In this document: one piece after another, positions 11,095-25,200 of the stretch | Layout of the letters: each line of letters begins with the position of its first letter | Position numbering within the stretch: position 1 is the stretch's first letter | Translations under genes and position numbers: made by a program | Assembly (NCBI RefSeq): GCF_964340395.1 | Contig: NC_135561.1 | Location: forward strand, 24,122,986-24,186,985 | DNA length: 64,000 bases | Direction: 5' to 3' | Source: Glandiceps talaboti | Taxonomy: Eukaryota > Hemichordata > Enteropneusta > Spengelidae | The notes under the pieces: generated by a model | The model's database searches: none | What the model was told of the DNA's origin: nothing | What the model saw: only the letters and a program-made list of their open reading frames with translations

Positions 11095-14000
11095 CCTCTA
11101 ACTGCAGTATATATATTCCCTCTGAGTATATCATAGAGTATATTATATATATTCCACCTGAGTCTATTATAGAGTATATTATACATATTCCCTCTGAGTA
11201 GATTATAGAGTATATTGTATATATTCCATCTGAGTCTATTATAGAGTATATTATACATATTCCCTCTGAGTCTATTATAGAGTATATTATATATTACATC
11301 TGAGTCTATTATAGAGTATATTATATATATTCCATCTGTGTATATTATAGAGTATATTATATATTACATCTGAGTCTATTATAGAGTATATTATACATAT
11401 TCCCTCTGAGTCTATTATAGAGTATATTATATAATACCCTCTGAGTCTATTATAGAGTATATTATATATATTCCATCTGTGTATATTATAGAGTATATTA
11501 TATATTACATCTGAGTCTATTATAGAGTATATTATATATTACATCTGAGTCTATTATAGAGTATATTATATAATACCCTCTGAGTCTATTATAGAGTATA
11601 TTATTTATATTCCATCTGAGTATATTATAGAGTATATTATATATATTCCCTTTTAGTATATTATAGAGTATATTATATATTACATCTGAGTCTATTATAG
11701 AGTATATTATATATATTCCCTTTTAGTATATTATAGAGAATATTATAGAGTACCCTCTGAGTCTATTATAAAGTATATTATATATATTCCATCTGAGTCT
11801 ATTATAGAGTATATTATATAATACCCTCTGAGTCTCTTATAGAGTATATTATATATATTCCATCTGAGTCTATTATAGAGTATATTATATAATACCCTCT
11901 GAGTCTATTATAGAGTATATTATTTATATTCCATCTGAGTCTATTATAGAGTATATTATATATATTCCATCTGAGTCTATTATAGAGTATATTATATAAT
12001 ACCCTCTGAGTCTCTTATAGAGTATATTATATATATTCCATCTGAGTCTATTATAGAGTATATTATATATTACATCTGAGTCTATTATAGAGTATATTAT
12101 ATATATTCCCTTTTAGTATATTATAGAGAATATTATAGAGTACCCTCTGAGTCTATTATAAAGTATATTATATATATTCCATCTGAGTCTATTATAGAGT
12201 ATATTATATAATACCCTCTGAGTCTCTTATAGAGTATATTATATATATTCCATCTGAGTATATTATAGAGTATATTATATATATTCCCTTTTAGTATATT
12301 ATAGAGTATATTATATATTACATCTGAGTCTATTATAGAGTATATTATATATATTCCCTTTTAGTATATTATAGAGAATATTATAGAGTACCCTCTGAGT
12401 CTATTATAAAGTATATTATATATATTCCATCTGAGTCTATTATAGAGTATATTATATAATACCCTCTGAGTCTATTATAGAGTATATTATTTATATTCCA
12501 TCTGAGTATATTATAGAGTATATTATATATATTCCCTTTTAGTATATTATAGAGTATATTATATATATTCCCTTTTAGTATATTATAGAGTATATTATAT
12601 ATATTCCATCTGAGTCTATTATAGAGTATATTATTTATATTCCATCTGAGTCTATTATAGAGTATATTATATATATTCCATCTAAGTATATTATAGAGTA
12701 TATTATATAATACCCTCTGAGTCTATTATAGAGTATATTATATATATTCCATCTGTGTATATTATAGAGTATATTATATATTACATCTGAGTCTATTATA
12801 GAGTATATTATATATTACATCTGAGTCTATTATAGAGTATATTATATAATACCCTCTGAGTCTATTATAGAGTATATTATTTATATTCCATCTGAGTATA
12901 TTATAGAGTATATTATATATATTCCCTTTTAGTATATTATAGAGTATATTATATATTACATCTGAGTCTATTATAGAGTATATTATATATATTCCCTTTT
13001 AGTATATTATAGAGAATATTATAGAGTACCCTCTGAGTCTATTATAAAGTATATTATATATATTCCATCTGAGTCTATTATAGAGTATATTATATAATAC
13101 CCTCTGAGTCTCTTATAGAGTATATTATATATATTCCATCTGAGTCTATTATAGAGTATATTATATAATACCCTCTGAGTCTATTATAGAGTATATTATA
13201 TATATTCCATCTGAGTCTATTATAGAGTATATTATATAATACCCTCTGAGTCTATTATAAAGTATATTATATATATTCCATCTGAGTCTATTATAGAGTA
13301 TATTATATAATACCCTCTGAGTCTCTTATAGAGTATATTATATATATTCCATCTGAGTCTATTATAGAGTATATTATATAATACCCTCTGAGTCTATTAT
13401 AGAGTATATTATATATATTCCATCTGAGTCTATTATAGAGTATATTATATAATACCCTCTGAGTCTATTATAAAGTATATTATATATATTCCATCTGAGT
13501 CTATTATAGAGTATATTATATAATACCCTCTGAGTCTCTTATAGAGTATATTATATATATTCCATCTGAGTCTATTATAGAGTATATTATATAATACCCT
13601 CTGAGTCTATTATAGAGTATATTATATATATTCCATCTGAGTCTATTATAGAGTATATTATATAATACCCTCTGAGTCTCTTATAGAGTATATTATATAT
13701 ATTCCATCTGAGTCTATTATAGAGTATATTATATATTACATCTGAGTCTATTATAGAGTATATTATATATATTCCCTTTTAGTATATTATAGAGAATATT
13801 ATAGAGTACCCTCTGAGTCTATTATAGAGTATATTATATATATTCCATCTGAGTCTATTATAGAGTATATTATATAATACCCTCTGAGTCTCTTATAGAG
13901 TATATTATATATATTCCATCTGAGTCTATTATAGAGTATATTATATAATACCCTCTGAGTCTATTATAGAGTATATTATTTATATTCCATCTGAGTATAT

Positions 14001-16075
14001 TATAGAGTATATTATATATATTCCCTTTTAGTATATTATAGAGTATATTATATATATTCCCTTTTAGTATATTATAGAGTATATTATATATATTCCATCT
14101 GAGTCTATTATAGAGTATATTATTTATATTCCATCTGAGTCTATTATAGAGTATATTATATATATTCCATCTAAGTATATTATAGAGTATATTATATAAT
14201 ACCCTCTGAGTCTATTATAGAGTATATTATATATATTCCATCTAAGTATATTATAGAGTATATTATATAATACCCTCTGAGTCTATTATAGAGTATATTA
14301 TATATATTCCATCTGTGTATATTATAGAGTATATTATATAATACCCCCTGAGTCTCTTATAGAGTACATTATATATATTCCATCTGAGTATATTATAGAG
14401 TATATTATATAATACCCTCTGAGTCTATTATAGAGTATATTATATATATTCCATCTAAGTATATTATAGAGTATATTATATAATACCCTCTGAGTCTATT
14501 ATAGAGTACATTATATATATTCCATCTGAGTATATTATAGAGTATATTATATATATTCCATCTGAGTATATTATAGAGTATATTATATATATTCCATCTG
14601 AGTATATTATAGAGTATATTATATAATACCCTCTGAGTCTATTATAGAGTACATTATATATATTCCATCTGAGTATATTATAGAGTATATTATATAATAC
14701 CCTCTGAGTCTATTATAGAGTATATTATTTATATTCCATCTGAGTATATTATAGAGTATATTATATATATTCCATCTGAGTATATTATAGAGTATATTAT
14801 ATAATACCCCCTGAGTCTATTATAGAGTATATTATATAATACCCTCTGAGTCTCTTATAGAGTATATTATTTATATTCCATCTGAGTATATTATAGAGTA
14901 TATTATATATATTCCCTTTTAGTATATTATAGAGTATATTATATATATTCCCTTTTAGTATATTATAGAGTATATTATATATATTCCATCTGAGTCTATT
15001 ATAGAGTATATTATTTATATTCCATCTGAGTCTATTATAGAGTATATTATATATATTCCATCTAAGTATATTATAGAGTATATTATATAATACCCTCTGA
15101 GTCTATTATAGAGTATATTATATATATTCCATCTAAGTATATTATAGAGTATATTATATAATACCCTCTGAGTCTATTATAGAGTATATTATATATATTC
15201 CATCTGTGTATATTATAGAGTATATTATATAATACCCCCTGAGTCTCTTATAGAGTATATTATATATATTCCATCTGAGTATATTATAGAGTATATTATT
15301 TATATTCCATCTGAGTCTATTATAGAGTATATTATATATATTCCATCTAAGTATATTATAGAGTATATTATATAATACCCTCTGAGTCTATTATAGAGTA
15401 CATTATATATATTCCATCTGAGTATATTATAGAGTATATTATATAATACCCTCTGAGTCTATTATAGAGTATATTATTTATATTCCATCTGAGTATATTA
15501 TAGAGTATATTATATATATTCCATCTGAGTATATTATAGAGTATATTATATAATACCCCCTGAGTCTCTTATAGAGTATATTATATATATTTCATCTGTG
15601 TATATTATAGAGTATATTAAATAATACCCTCTGAGTCTATTATAGAGTATATTATATATATTCCATCTGAGTATATTATAGAGTATATTAAATAATACCC
15701 CCTGAGTCTCTTATAGAGTATATTATATATATTTCATCTGTGTATATTATAGAGTATATTAAATAATACCCTCTGAGTATATTATAGAGTACATTATATA
15801 TATTTCATCTGTGTATATTATAGAGTATATTAAATAATACCCTCTGAGTATATTATAGAGTACATTATATATATTTCATCTGTGTATATTATAGAGTATA
15901 TTATATAATACCCTCTGAGTCTATTATAGAGTATATTATATATATTCCATCTGAGTATATTATAGAGTATATTATATAATACCCTCTGAGTCTCTTATAG
16001 AGTATATTATATATATTTCATCTGTGTATATTATAGAGTATATTAAATAATACCCTCTGAGTCTATTATATGATT
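11095..16075. repeat. 36-bp AT-rich satellite (about 5 kb)
   Basis: The unit core is GAGTCTATTATAGAGTATAT followed by TATATATTCCATCT. Variants replace the last part with ATAATACCCTCT, TTACATCT or ATTCCCTTTTAGTATAT, and these alternate in recurring multi-unit blocks (for example ATTATAGAGAATATTATAGA at about 11735, 12120, 12370, 13010 and 13790), so it is a higher-order array. There is no coding potential. It fills the 3' half of the intron between exons 19978-20130 and 10661-10923. Confidence 0.95.
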
Positions 16076-16125
16076 TATTCCCTGTGAATCTAATGGTTTA
16101 ACCACTTGGCCACCGACAACCCTAG

Positions 16126-19100
16126 TATATTTATCCCATCTGAGTCTAATATATCTATTCCCTTCTCAGTCTATTATATCTATTCCTCTCAGTCTATTAT
16201 ATCTATTCCTCTCAGTCTATTATATCTATTCCCCTCTGAGTCTAGTATATTTATCCCCTCTCAGTCTAATATATCTATTCCCCTGAGTCTAGTATATCTA
16301 TTCCCCTCTCAGTCTAGTACATCTATTCCTCTCAGTCTATTATATTTATTCTCTCAGTCTATTATATCTATTCCCCTCTCAGTTTATTATATCTATTCCC
16401 CTCTCAGTCTAGTATATCTATTCCCCTCTCAGTATATTATATCTATTCTCTCAGTCTATTATATCTATTCACTCAGTCTATTATATCTATTCCTCTCAGT
16501 CTATTATACCTATTCCCCCTCAGTCTATTATATCTATTCTACTCAGTCTATTATATCTATTCCCCTCTCAGTCTATTATATCTATTCCCCTCTCAGTCTA
16601 TTATATCTATTCCTCTCAGTCTATTATACCTATTCCCCTCTCAGTCTATTATATCTATTCCCCTCTCAGTCTATTATATCTATTCCTCTCAGTCTAGTAT
16701 ATCTATTCCTCTCAGTCTAGTATATCTATTCCTCTCAGTCTATTATATCTATTCCTCAGTCTATTATATTTATTCTCTCAGTCTAGTTTATCTATTCTCT
16801 CAGTCTATTATATCTATTCCCCCTCAGTCTATTATATCTATTCCACTCAGTCTATTATATCTATTCCTTTCAGTCTATTATATCTATTCCTCTCTGTCTA
16901 TTATATCTATTCCTTTCAGTCTATTATATCTATTCCTCTCTGAGTCTATTATATCTATTCCTCTCTCAGTCTATTATATCTATTCCTCTCAGTCTATTAT
17001 ATCTATTCCTCTCAGTCTATTATATATATTCCTCTCAGTGTATTATATTTATTCTCTCAGTCTATTATATCTATTCCTCTCTCAGTCTATTATATCTATT
17101 CCCCTCTCAGTCTAGTTATCTATTCATCTCAGTCTATTATATCTATTCCTCTCAGTCTATTATATTTATTCCTCTCTGAGTCTAGTATATCTATTCCTCT
17201 CAGTCTATTATATCTATTCCCCTCAGTCTATTATATCTATTCCTCTCTCAGTCTATTATATCTATTCCCCTCTCAGTCTAGTATATCTATTCCTCTCAGT
17301 CTATTATATCTATTCCTCTCTGAGTCTTTTATATCTATTCCTCTCAATCTATTATATCTATTCCCCTCTCAGTCTATTATATCTATTCCTCTCAGTCTAT
17401 TATATCTATTCCTCTCTGAGTCTTTTATATCTATTCCTCTCAATCTATTATATCTATTCCCCTCTCAGTCTATTATATATATTCCTCTCAATCTATTATA
17501 TCTATTCCCCTCTCAGTCTATTATATCTATTCCTCTCTGAGTCTAGTATATCTATTCCCCTCTCAGTCTATTATATGTATTCCTCTGTTTATTATATCTA
17601 TTCCCCTCTCAGTCTATTATATCTATTCCTCTCAGTTTATTACATCTATTCCCCTCTCAGTCTATTATATCTATTCCCCTCTCAGTGTATTAAATCTATT
17701 CCTCTAAGTCTATTATATCTATTCCCCTCTCAGTCTATTATATCTATTCCCCTCTCAGTCTATTATATCTATTCCTCTCAGTCTATTATACCTATTCCCC
17801 TCTCAGTCTATTATATCTATTCCCCTCTCAGTCTATTATATCTATTCCTCTCAGTCTAGTATATCTATTCCTCTCAGTCTATTATATCTATTCCTCAGCC
17901 TATTATATTTATTCTCTCAGTCTAGTTTATCTATTCTCTCAGTCTATTATATCTATTCCCCCTCAGTCTATTATATCTATTCCACTCAGTCTATTATATC
18001 TATTCCTTTCAGTCTATTATATCTATTCCTCTCTGTCTATTATATCTATTCCTTTCAGTCTATTATATCTATTCCTCTCTGAGTCTATTATATCTATTCC
18101 TCTCTCAGTCTATTATATCTATTCCTCTCAGTCTATTATATCTATTCCTCTCAGTCTATTATATATATTCCTCTCAGTGTATTATATTTATTCTCTCAGT
18201 CTATTATATCTATTCCTCTCTCAGTCTATTATATCTATTCCCCTCTCAGTCTAGTTATCTATTCATCTCAGTCTATTATATCTATTCCTCTCAGTCTATT
18301 ATATTTATTCCTCTCTGAGTCTAGTATATCTATTCCTCTCAGTCTATTATATCTATTCCCCTCAGTCTATTATATCTATTCCTCTCTGAGTCTATTATAT
18401 CTATTCCCCTCTCAGTCTATTATATGTATTCCTCTGTTTATTATATCTATTCCCCTCTCAGTCTATTATATCTATTCCTCTCAGTTTATTACATCTATTC
18501 CCCTCTCAGTCTATTATATCTATTCCCCTCTCAGTGTATTAAATCTATTCCTCTAAGTCTATTATATCTATTCCCCTCTTAGTCTATTATATTTATTCCC
18601 TCTCAATCTATTATATCTATTCCTCTCTGAGTCTAGTATATCTACTCTCTCTGAGTCTAGTATATCTATTCCCCTCTCAATCTATTATATCTATTCCTCT
18701 CTGAGTCTAGTATATCTACTCTCTCTGAGTCTAGTATATCTATTCCCCTCTCAGTCTATTATATCTATTCCTCTCTGAGTCTAGTATATCTATCTACTCT
18801 CTCTGAGTCTAGTATATCTATTCCCCTCTCAATCTATTATATCTATTCCTCTCTGAGTCTAGTATATCTACTCTCTCTAAGTCTATTATATCTACTCTCT
18901 CAGTCTATTATATCTATTTCTCACAGTCTATTATATCTATTCCCGTGAGTCTAGTATATCTATTCCCCTCTTAGTCTATTATATCTATTCTCTCTGTCTA
19001 TTATATCTATTCCTCTCAGTCTATTATATCTATTCCCCTAACAGTCTAGTATATCTATTCCCCTCTTAGTGTATCATATCTATTCCTCGAGGTCTATTAT

Positions 19101-19926
19101 ATCTATTCCTCTCTGAGTCTAGTATATCTATTCCTCTCTCGGTCTTTTACATCTATTCCTCTCTCAGTCTATTATATCTATTCCCCTCTCAGTCTAGTAC
19201 ATCTATTCCTCTCAGTCTATTATATTTATTCTCTCAGTTATATCTATTCCTCTCAGTCTATTATATCTATTCCCCTCTCAGTCTAGTATATCTATTCCTC
19301 TCTGCATCTAGTATATCTACTCTCTCAGTCTATTATATCTATTGCTTTCTCAGTCTATTATATCTATTCCCCTCTCAGTCTAGTAAATTTATTCCCCTCT
19401 CAGTCTATTATATCTATTCCCTTCTCAGTCTATTATATCTATTCCCCTCTCAGTCTATTATATCTATTCCCTTCTCAGTTTATTATATCTATTCCCCTCT
19501 CAGTCTATTATATCTATTCCCCTCTCAGCCTATTATATCTATTCCCCTCTCAGTCTATTATATCTATTCCTCTCAGTCTAGTATATCTATTCCCCTCTAA
19601 GTTTAGTATATCTATTCCTCTCTGTCTATTATATTTATTCCCCTCTCAGTCTATTATATCTATTCCTCTCAGTCTAGTATATATATTCCCCTGAGTCTAG
19701 TATATCTATTCCCCTCTCAGTCTATTATATCTATTCTCTCTGTCTATAATATCTATTCCTCTCAGTCTATTATATCTATTTCCCTCTCAGTCTATTATGT
19801 TTATTCCCCTCTCAGTCTATTATATCTACTCTCTCAGTCTATTATGTCTAATCCCCTGACTCTAGTATATCTATTCCCCTCTCAGTCTATTATATCTGCT
19901 TTCTCAGTCTATTATATCTATTCCCC
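16126..19926. repeat. 23-25-bp pyrimidine-rich satellite (about 3.8 kb)
   Basis: The unit is CAGTCTATTATATCTATTCC plus CCTCT, CTCT or CT. It shares GAGTCTATTATA and TATTCC with the 36-bp array next to it, so the two look like divergent descendants of one seed. A block at about 16700-17240 recurs almost unchanged at about 17850-18385, an internal duplication with an offset near 1.15 kb, including the odd variants CTAGTTTATC, CTTTCAG and CTAGTTATCTATTCATC. The array stops about 50 bp from an exon donor. Confidence 0.95.
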
Positions 19927-19977
19927 TAATGAATATGTGGAATACTGTATAGAATATGTGGTATACTGTATACTTAC

Positions 19978-20130
19978 AAAATTGATATTTAATAGGATTG
20001 TGGAGATCAACATTTTTGAAGAGCCATCTGATGTTAGGATTTGGATCACCGTCAGCTCTACAAGTAAGTCTGCCAGATTTGCCTTCATCACCAGTTGTAT
20101 TCCTTGGTGGTTGGGTTATGGTAGGTGGAA
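19978..20130 (-). CDS. Ig3, first-half exon
   Basis: The exon is 153 bp, 51 codons, phase 1-1, with acceptor ATTTCTTTACTAG|TTCCACC and donor TTTT|GTAAGT. It encodes VPPTITQPPRNTTGDEGKSG, then RLTCRADGDPNPNIRWLF and KNVDLHNPIKYQF. The Cys and Trp are intact, and GDPNPNIRW is a classic I-set motif. It has no in-frame Met and is bounded by splice sites rather than stops, so a start-to-stop ORF scan misses it. A 3.8-kb 23-25-bp array starts about 50 bp downstream of its donor. Confidence 0.92.
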
Positions 20131-21446
20131 CTAGTAAAGAAATATATCCAATAACAGATATAAAAGTTCTTCCTAGAAAAGACTCTGAATTTAGTTGAGT
20201 CCAATATAGTGGGGTATGCCTTCATAGAAGACATAGACCCCCTCCCCAACTGGTGTGTTGTAAGGCAAAGTCATTGTGCAAATTTTAATCTGACCTTGAA
20301 GATGAAGGTCAAGGTCAAAAGTCAATGTCTGAATAGTAAGTGTACCTCTAACAGTGTGGGTGTACGTACTTAAATGATGTGTCTTGGTATACATATTCTA
20401 AAGTATTGTACAATTTACTGTTTGACCTTAAAGATGAAGGTCAACATGAAAGCTTTCGTGACCAGCTGAAGTTAACTCTATAACTTAGTAAGTATATGAG
20501 ACACCAGTCAGATTATATCCAATGTTTGGTAACATAACATTCAGTCCTATAATTAAAATGTCTCAAATACAAGAAATAATTACATAACATTGGGACTCAC
20601 AAAACACAGCCATGAAAATACCAACGAACATGATATAATAAAATGAAACTGTGACTGAAGAGTCCCTATAGTTGGTTTCGAAATGTTCAGCTAGAAGGAT
20701 CAACTATTACCGATCACGGAATGTATCACCAATACTTTCCCTACACAAACCAACGCAAAATTTTAAGGGTTCCAACCTGTAGGTAACAACCACACGACTG
20801 GTTATCTGTAACCCAACTACCATATAACCTGGATGAACTTTGTCCATGTTCAGAGCCCCCCCCCCCCCTCCCCCCATATATTGAACTTTTTTACTTATGA
20901 TTAGTCTATGACAATCATAAGTTGAATGGGACAAACATGAGAATACTCTCAGCAGTATCTATGGTCAACTTTCATGTGCAAAATTATGAAATCCAGTACG
21001 TATGATCATAAAATTGGAAAAGGTAAACACTCTACGACTTATGAGAGTTAAGTAGGAATGAACTTTGGCATAATACTATTAATAGCAACAATAACAATAG
21101 GCTTTAACTTTGGCAAATACCTCATGTATTTGGATTACAATTTTGATCCGACTATCCAAAAAGGAACCACCCGAGCTCTTTCATGAACCAGAGTATTACA
21201 TTTACTTGTTATAGACAATCATGCAAATCTGAAATCTTAATTTGGACCATTGAGTCCCTCTCTTATCTGAATGAGCAAAGTGGGCATCATCTAAATCATA
21301 AATGGGATGTTCCAAATTTCTTTGTCATAGCAGTCACACTATCTGACAATCATGTTCTGGGACATAGTTCATTGTTGGAAATCTGATCAGAAGTCTCCTC
21401 TGAATTACATGCTTGGATTAAATGGCTACAAAATCCGGATTCTAGA
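20131..21446. other. Intron sequence without recognised gene
   Basis: About 1.3 kb of mostly non-tandem sequence. It holds a poly-C run near 20859, and a stretch of AGGTCA-like half sites at 20306-20324 (AGGTCAAGGTCA then AAGTCA) inside a dispersed TGACCTTGAAGATGAAGGTC-type repeat that partly recurs near 20431. Short ORFs here have no recognisable domain. Confidence 0.5.
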
Positions 21447-21846
21447 ACAACTGCCCCCCGGACAACTGCCCCCCAGACAATTGCCCCCGAAGGACAACTG
21501 CCCCCGGACAATTGCCCCGAAGAACAACTGCCCCCTGGACAACTGGACAACAATCAATATCATATACAGGTATTGTGAGTTGTAGAGTTGAACGGTATAA
21601 GTATGGATAGTTCTAACGTTGCACTCTAGCACTCACACTCTACTCTCGTACGGGATCGTTCAGGTCCAAGTCAGGAATTAGTCACGACTGAAAAGAGATT
21701 TCGGCTTGCCAGAATCACCTACCCGAGGGCTCGTGTGCTTCTGGATGTTTAATTCTCACTTTAAGAATACTTCCAATACAATGGAATTTACACAACCACT
21801 TTGGGGGGCAGTTGTCCTTCGGGGGCAGTTGTCTGGGGGGCAATTC
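21447..21846. mobile_element. Fold-back element with tandem-repeat arms (GGGGGCAGTTGTCC family)
   Basis: The left arm (21447-21549) is a run of CCCCCGGACAACTG and GACAATTGCCCC motifs; the right arm (about 21802-21846) is the inverse, GGGGGCAGTTGTC and GGGGGGCAATT. The two arms can pair across about 250 bp. Arms built of short tandem repeats are typical of Foldback-like or MITE elements. I see no ORF. Insertion borders are uncertain because the right side joins family A core repeats directly. Confidence 0.6.
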
Positions 21847-22206
21847 AAGTATGTCTTAGTTATGGCTTTGGACATGAAAACTGTGCCAACAAAATGGCTG
21901 TTGGGCAGCCATATCGGATTGTATCACGACGAAAATGGATATGCACATGTACATTACAGTACACTGTTCTAATACCTACTTTGACTTAGATCTGTTCAAG
22001 CATGTCTGAGTTATGGCTTTGGACATGGAAAATTCACAAACAAAACGGCTGCCAGACAGCCATATTGGATCGTATCATGACGAAAATGCATATGCACATG
22101 TATGTCACAGAACACTGTGCTAATACCAACTTTGAATGAGATCTGTTCAAGCATATCTGTTATGGCTTTGGACATGGAAAATTCACCAACAAAATTGCTG
22201 CCAGGC
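21847..22206. mobile_element. Family A core repeats, end-less fragment
   Basis: Two to three units of the about 151-bp core (ATGGCTTTGGACATG, AAAATGGCTG, GGATCGTATCA, ATATGCACATGTA) occur here without the 5' or 3' hairpin ends found in the complete copies. The last unit breaks at GCTGCCAGGC, where the 29-bp array starts. Confidence 0.8.
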
Positions 22207-25200
22207 GATAGAGTGATACAATAGTGTGGTCCTCGGATAGAGTGATACAATAGAGTGGTCCATGGATAGAGTGATACAATAGAGTAGTCCTGGGATAGAG
22301 TGATACAATAGAGTGGTCTTGGGATAGTGATACAATAGAGTGGTCCTTGGATAGAGTGATACAATAGAGTGGTCCTTAGATAGAGTGATACAATAGAGTG
22401 GTCCTTAGATAGAGTGATACAATAGAGTGGTCCTTGGATAGAGTGATACAATAGAGTGGTCCTTAGATAGAGTGATACAATAGAGTGGTCCTGGGATAGA
22501 GTGATACAATAGAGTGGTACTTGGATAGAGTGATACAATAGAGTGGTCCTTGGGTAGAGTGATACAATAGAGTGGTCCTGGGATAGAGTGATACAATAGA
22601 GTGGTCCTTGGGTAGCGTGATACAATAGAGTGGTCCTTGGATAGAGTGATACAATAGAGTGGTCCTAGGATAGAGTGATGCAATAGAGTGGTTCTGGGAT
22701 AGAGTGATACAATAGAGTGGTCCTTGGATAGAGTGATACAATAGAGTGGTCCTTGGATAAAGTGATACAATAGAGTGGTCCTGGGATAGAGTGATACAAT
22801 AGAGTGGTCCTGGGATAGAGTGACACAAAAGAGTGGTCCTTGGATAGAGTGATACAATAGAGTGGTCCTTGGATAGAGTGATACAATAGAGTGGTCCTGG
22901 GATAGAGTGATACAATAGAGTGGTCCTGGGATAGAGTGACACAAAAGAGTGGTCCTTGGATAGAGTGATACAATAGAGTGGTCCTTGGATAGAGTGATAC
23001 AATAGAGTGGTCCTTGGATAGAGTGATACAATAGAGTGGTCTTGGGATAGAGTGATAAAATAGAGTGGTCCTTAGATAGAGTGATACAATAGAGTGGTCC
23101 TTAGATAGAGTGATACAATAGAGTGGTCCTTAGATAGAGTGATACAATAGAGTGGTCCTTGGATAGAGTGATACAATAGAGTGGTCCTTAGATAGAGTGA
23201 TACAATAGAGTGGTCCTTAGATAGAGTGATACAATAGAGTGGTCTTGGGATAGAGTGATACAAAAGAGTGGTCCTGGGATAGAGTGACACGATAGAGTAG
23301 TCCTAGGATAGAGTGATACAATAGAGTAGTCCTGGGATAGAGTGATACAATAGAGTAGTCCTAGGATAGAGTGATACAATAGAGTAGTCCTGGGATAGAG
23401 TGATACAATAGAGTGGTCCTTAGATAGAATGATATGATAGAGTGGTCCTTGGATAGAGTGATACAATAGAGTGGTCCTGGGATAGAGTGATACAATAGAG
23501 TGGTCCTGGGATAGAGTGATACAATAGAGTGGTCCTTGGATAGAGTGATACAATAGAGTAGTCCTTGGATAGAGTGATACAATAGAGTGGTCCTGGGATA
23601 GAGTGATACAATAGAGTGGTCCTGGGATAGAGTGATACAATAGAGTGGTCCTTGGATAGAGTGATACAATAGAGTGGTCTTTGGATAGAGTGATACAATA
23701 GATTGGTCCTGGGATAGAGTGATACAATAGAGTGGTCCTGGGATAGAGTGATAAAATAGAGTGGTCCTTAGATAGAGTGATACAATAGAGTGGTCCTTAG
23801 ATAGAGTGATACAATAGAGTGGTCCTTAGATAGAGTGATACAATAGAGTGGTCCTTGGATAGAGTGATACAATAGAGTGGTCCTTAGATAGAGTGATACA
23901 ATAGAGTGGTCCTTAGATAGAGTGATACAATAGAGTGGTCTTGGGATAGAGTGATACAAAAGAGTGGTCCTGGGATAGAGTGACACGATAGAGTAGTCCT
24001 AGGATAGAGTGATACAATAGAGTAGTCCTGGGATAGAGTGATACAATAGAGTAGTCCTGGGATAGAGTGATACAATAGAGTAGTCCTGGGATAGAGTGAT
24101 ACAATAGAGTGGTCCTTAGATAGAATGATATGATAGAGTGGTCCTTGGATAGAGTGATACAATAGAGTGGTCCTGGGATAGAGTGATACAATAGAGTGGT
24201 CCTGGGATAGAGTGATACAATAGAGTGGTCCTTGGATAGAGTGATACAATAGAGTAGTCCTTGGATAGAGTGATACAATAGAGTGGTCCTGGGATAGAGT
24301 GATACAATAGAGTGGTCCTGGGATAGAGTGATACAATAGAGTGGTCCTTGGATAGAGTGATACAATAGAGTGGTCTTTGGATAGAGTGATACAATAGATT
24401 GGTCCTGGGATAGAGTGATACAATAGAGTGGTCCTGGGATAGAGTGATAAAATAGAGTGGTCCTTAGATAGAGTGATACAATAGAGTGGTCCTTGGATAG
24501 AGTGATACAATAGAGTGGTCCTGGGATAGAGTGATACAATAGAGTGGTCTTGGGATAGAGTGATACAAAAGAGTGGTCCTGGGATAGAGTGACACGATAG
24601 AGTAGTCCTAGGATAGAGTGATACAATAGAGTAGTCCTGGGATAGAGTGATACAATAGAGTAGTCCTAGGATAGAGTGATACAATAGAGTAGTCCTGGGA
24701 TAGAGTGATACAATAGAGTGGTCCTTAGATAGAATGATATGATAGAGTGGTCCTTGGATAGAGTGCTACAATAGAGTGGTCCTGGGATAGAGTGATACAA
24801 TAGAGTGGTCCTTAGATAGTGATACAATAGAGTGGTCCTTAGATAGTGATACAATAGAGTGGTCCTTAGATAGAGTGATACAATAGAGTTGTCCTTAGAT
24901 AGTGATATGATTGAGTGGTCCTGGGATAGAGTGATAGAATAGAGTGATATGATAGAGTGGTCCTGGGATAGAGTGATACAATATAGTGGTCTTGGGATAG
25001 AATGGTACAATAGAGTGGTCCTTATATAGAGTGATACAATAGAGTGGTCCTGGGATAGAGTGATACAATAGAGTGGTCCTTAGATAGAGTGATACAATAA
25101 AGTGGTCCTGGGATAGAGTGATACAATAGAGCGGTCTTGGGATAGTGATACAATAGAGTGGTCATGGGATAGAGTGATACAATAGAGTGGTCCTTGGATA

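Noticed and set aside
16106-17859. Ser/Ile/Tyr-rich ORFs resembling membrane segments
   Set aside because: Translation of the pyrimidine-rich 23-25-bp array; hydrophobicity follows from T-rich codons.
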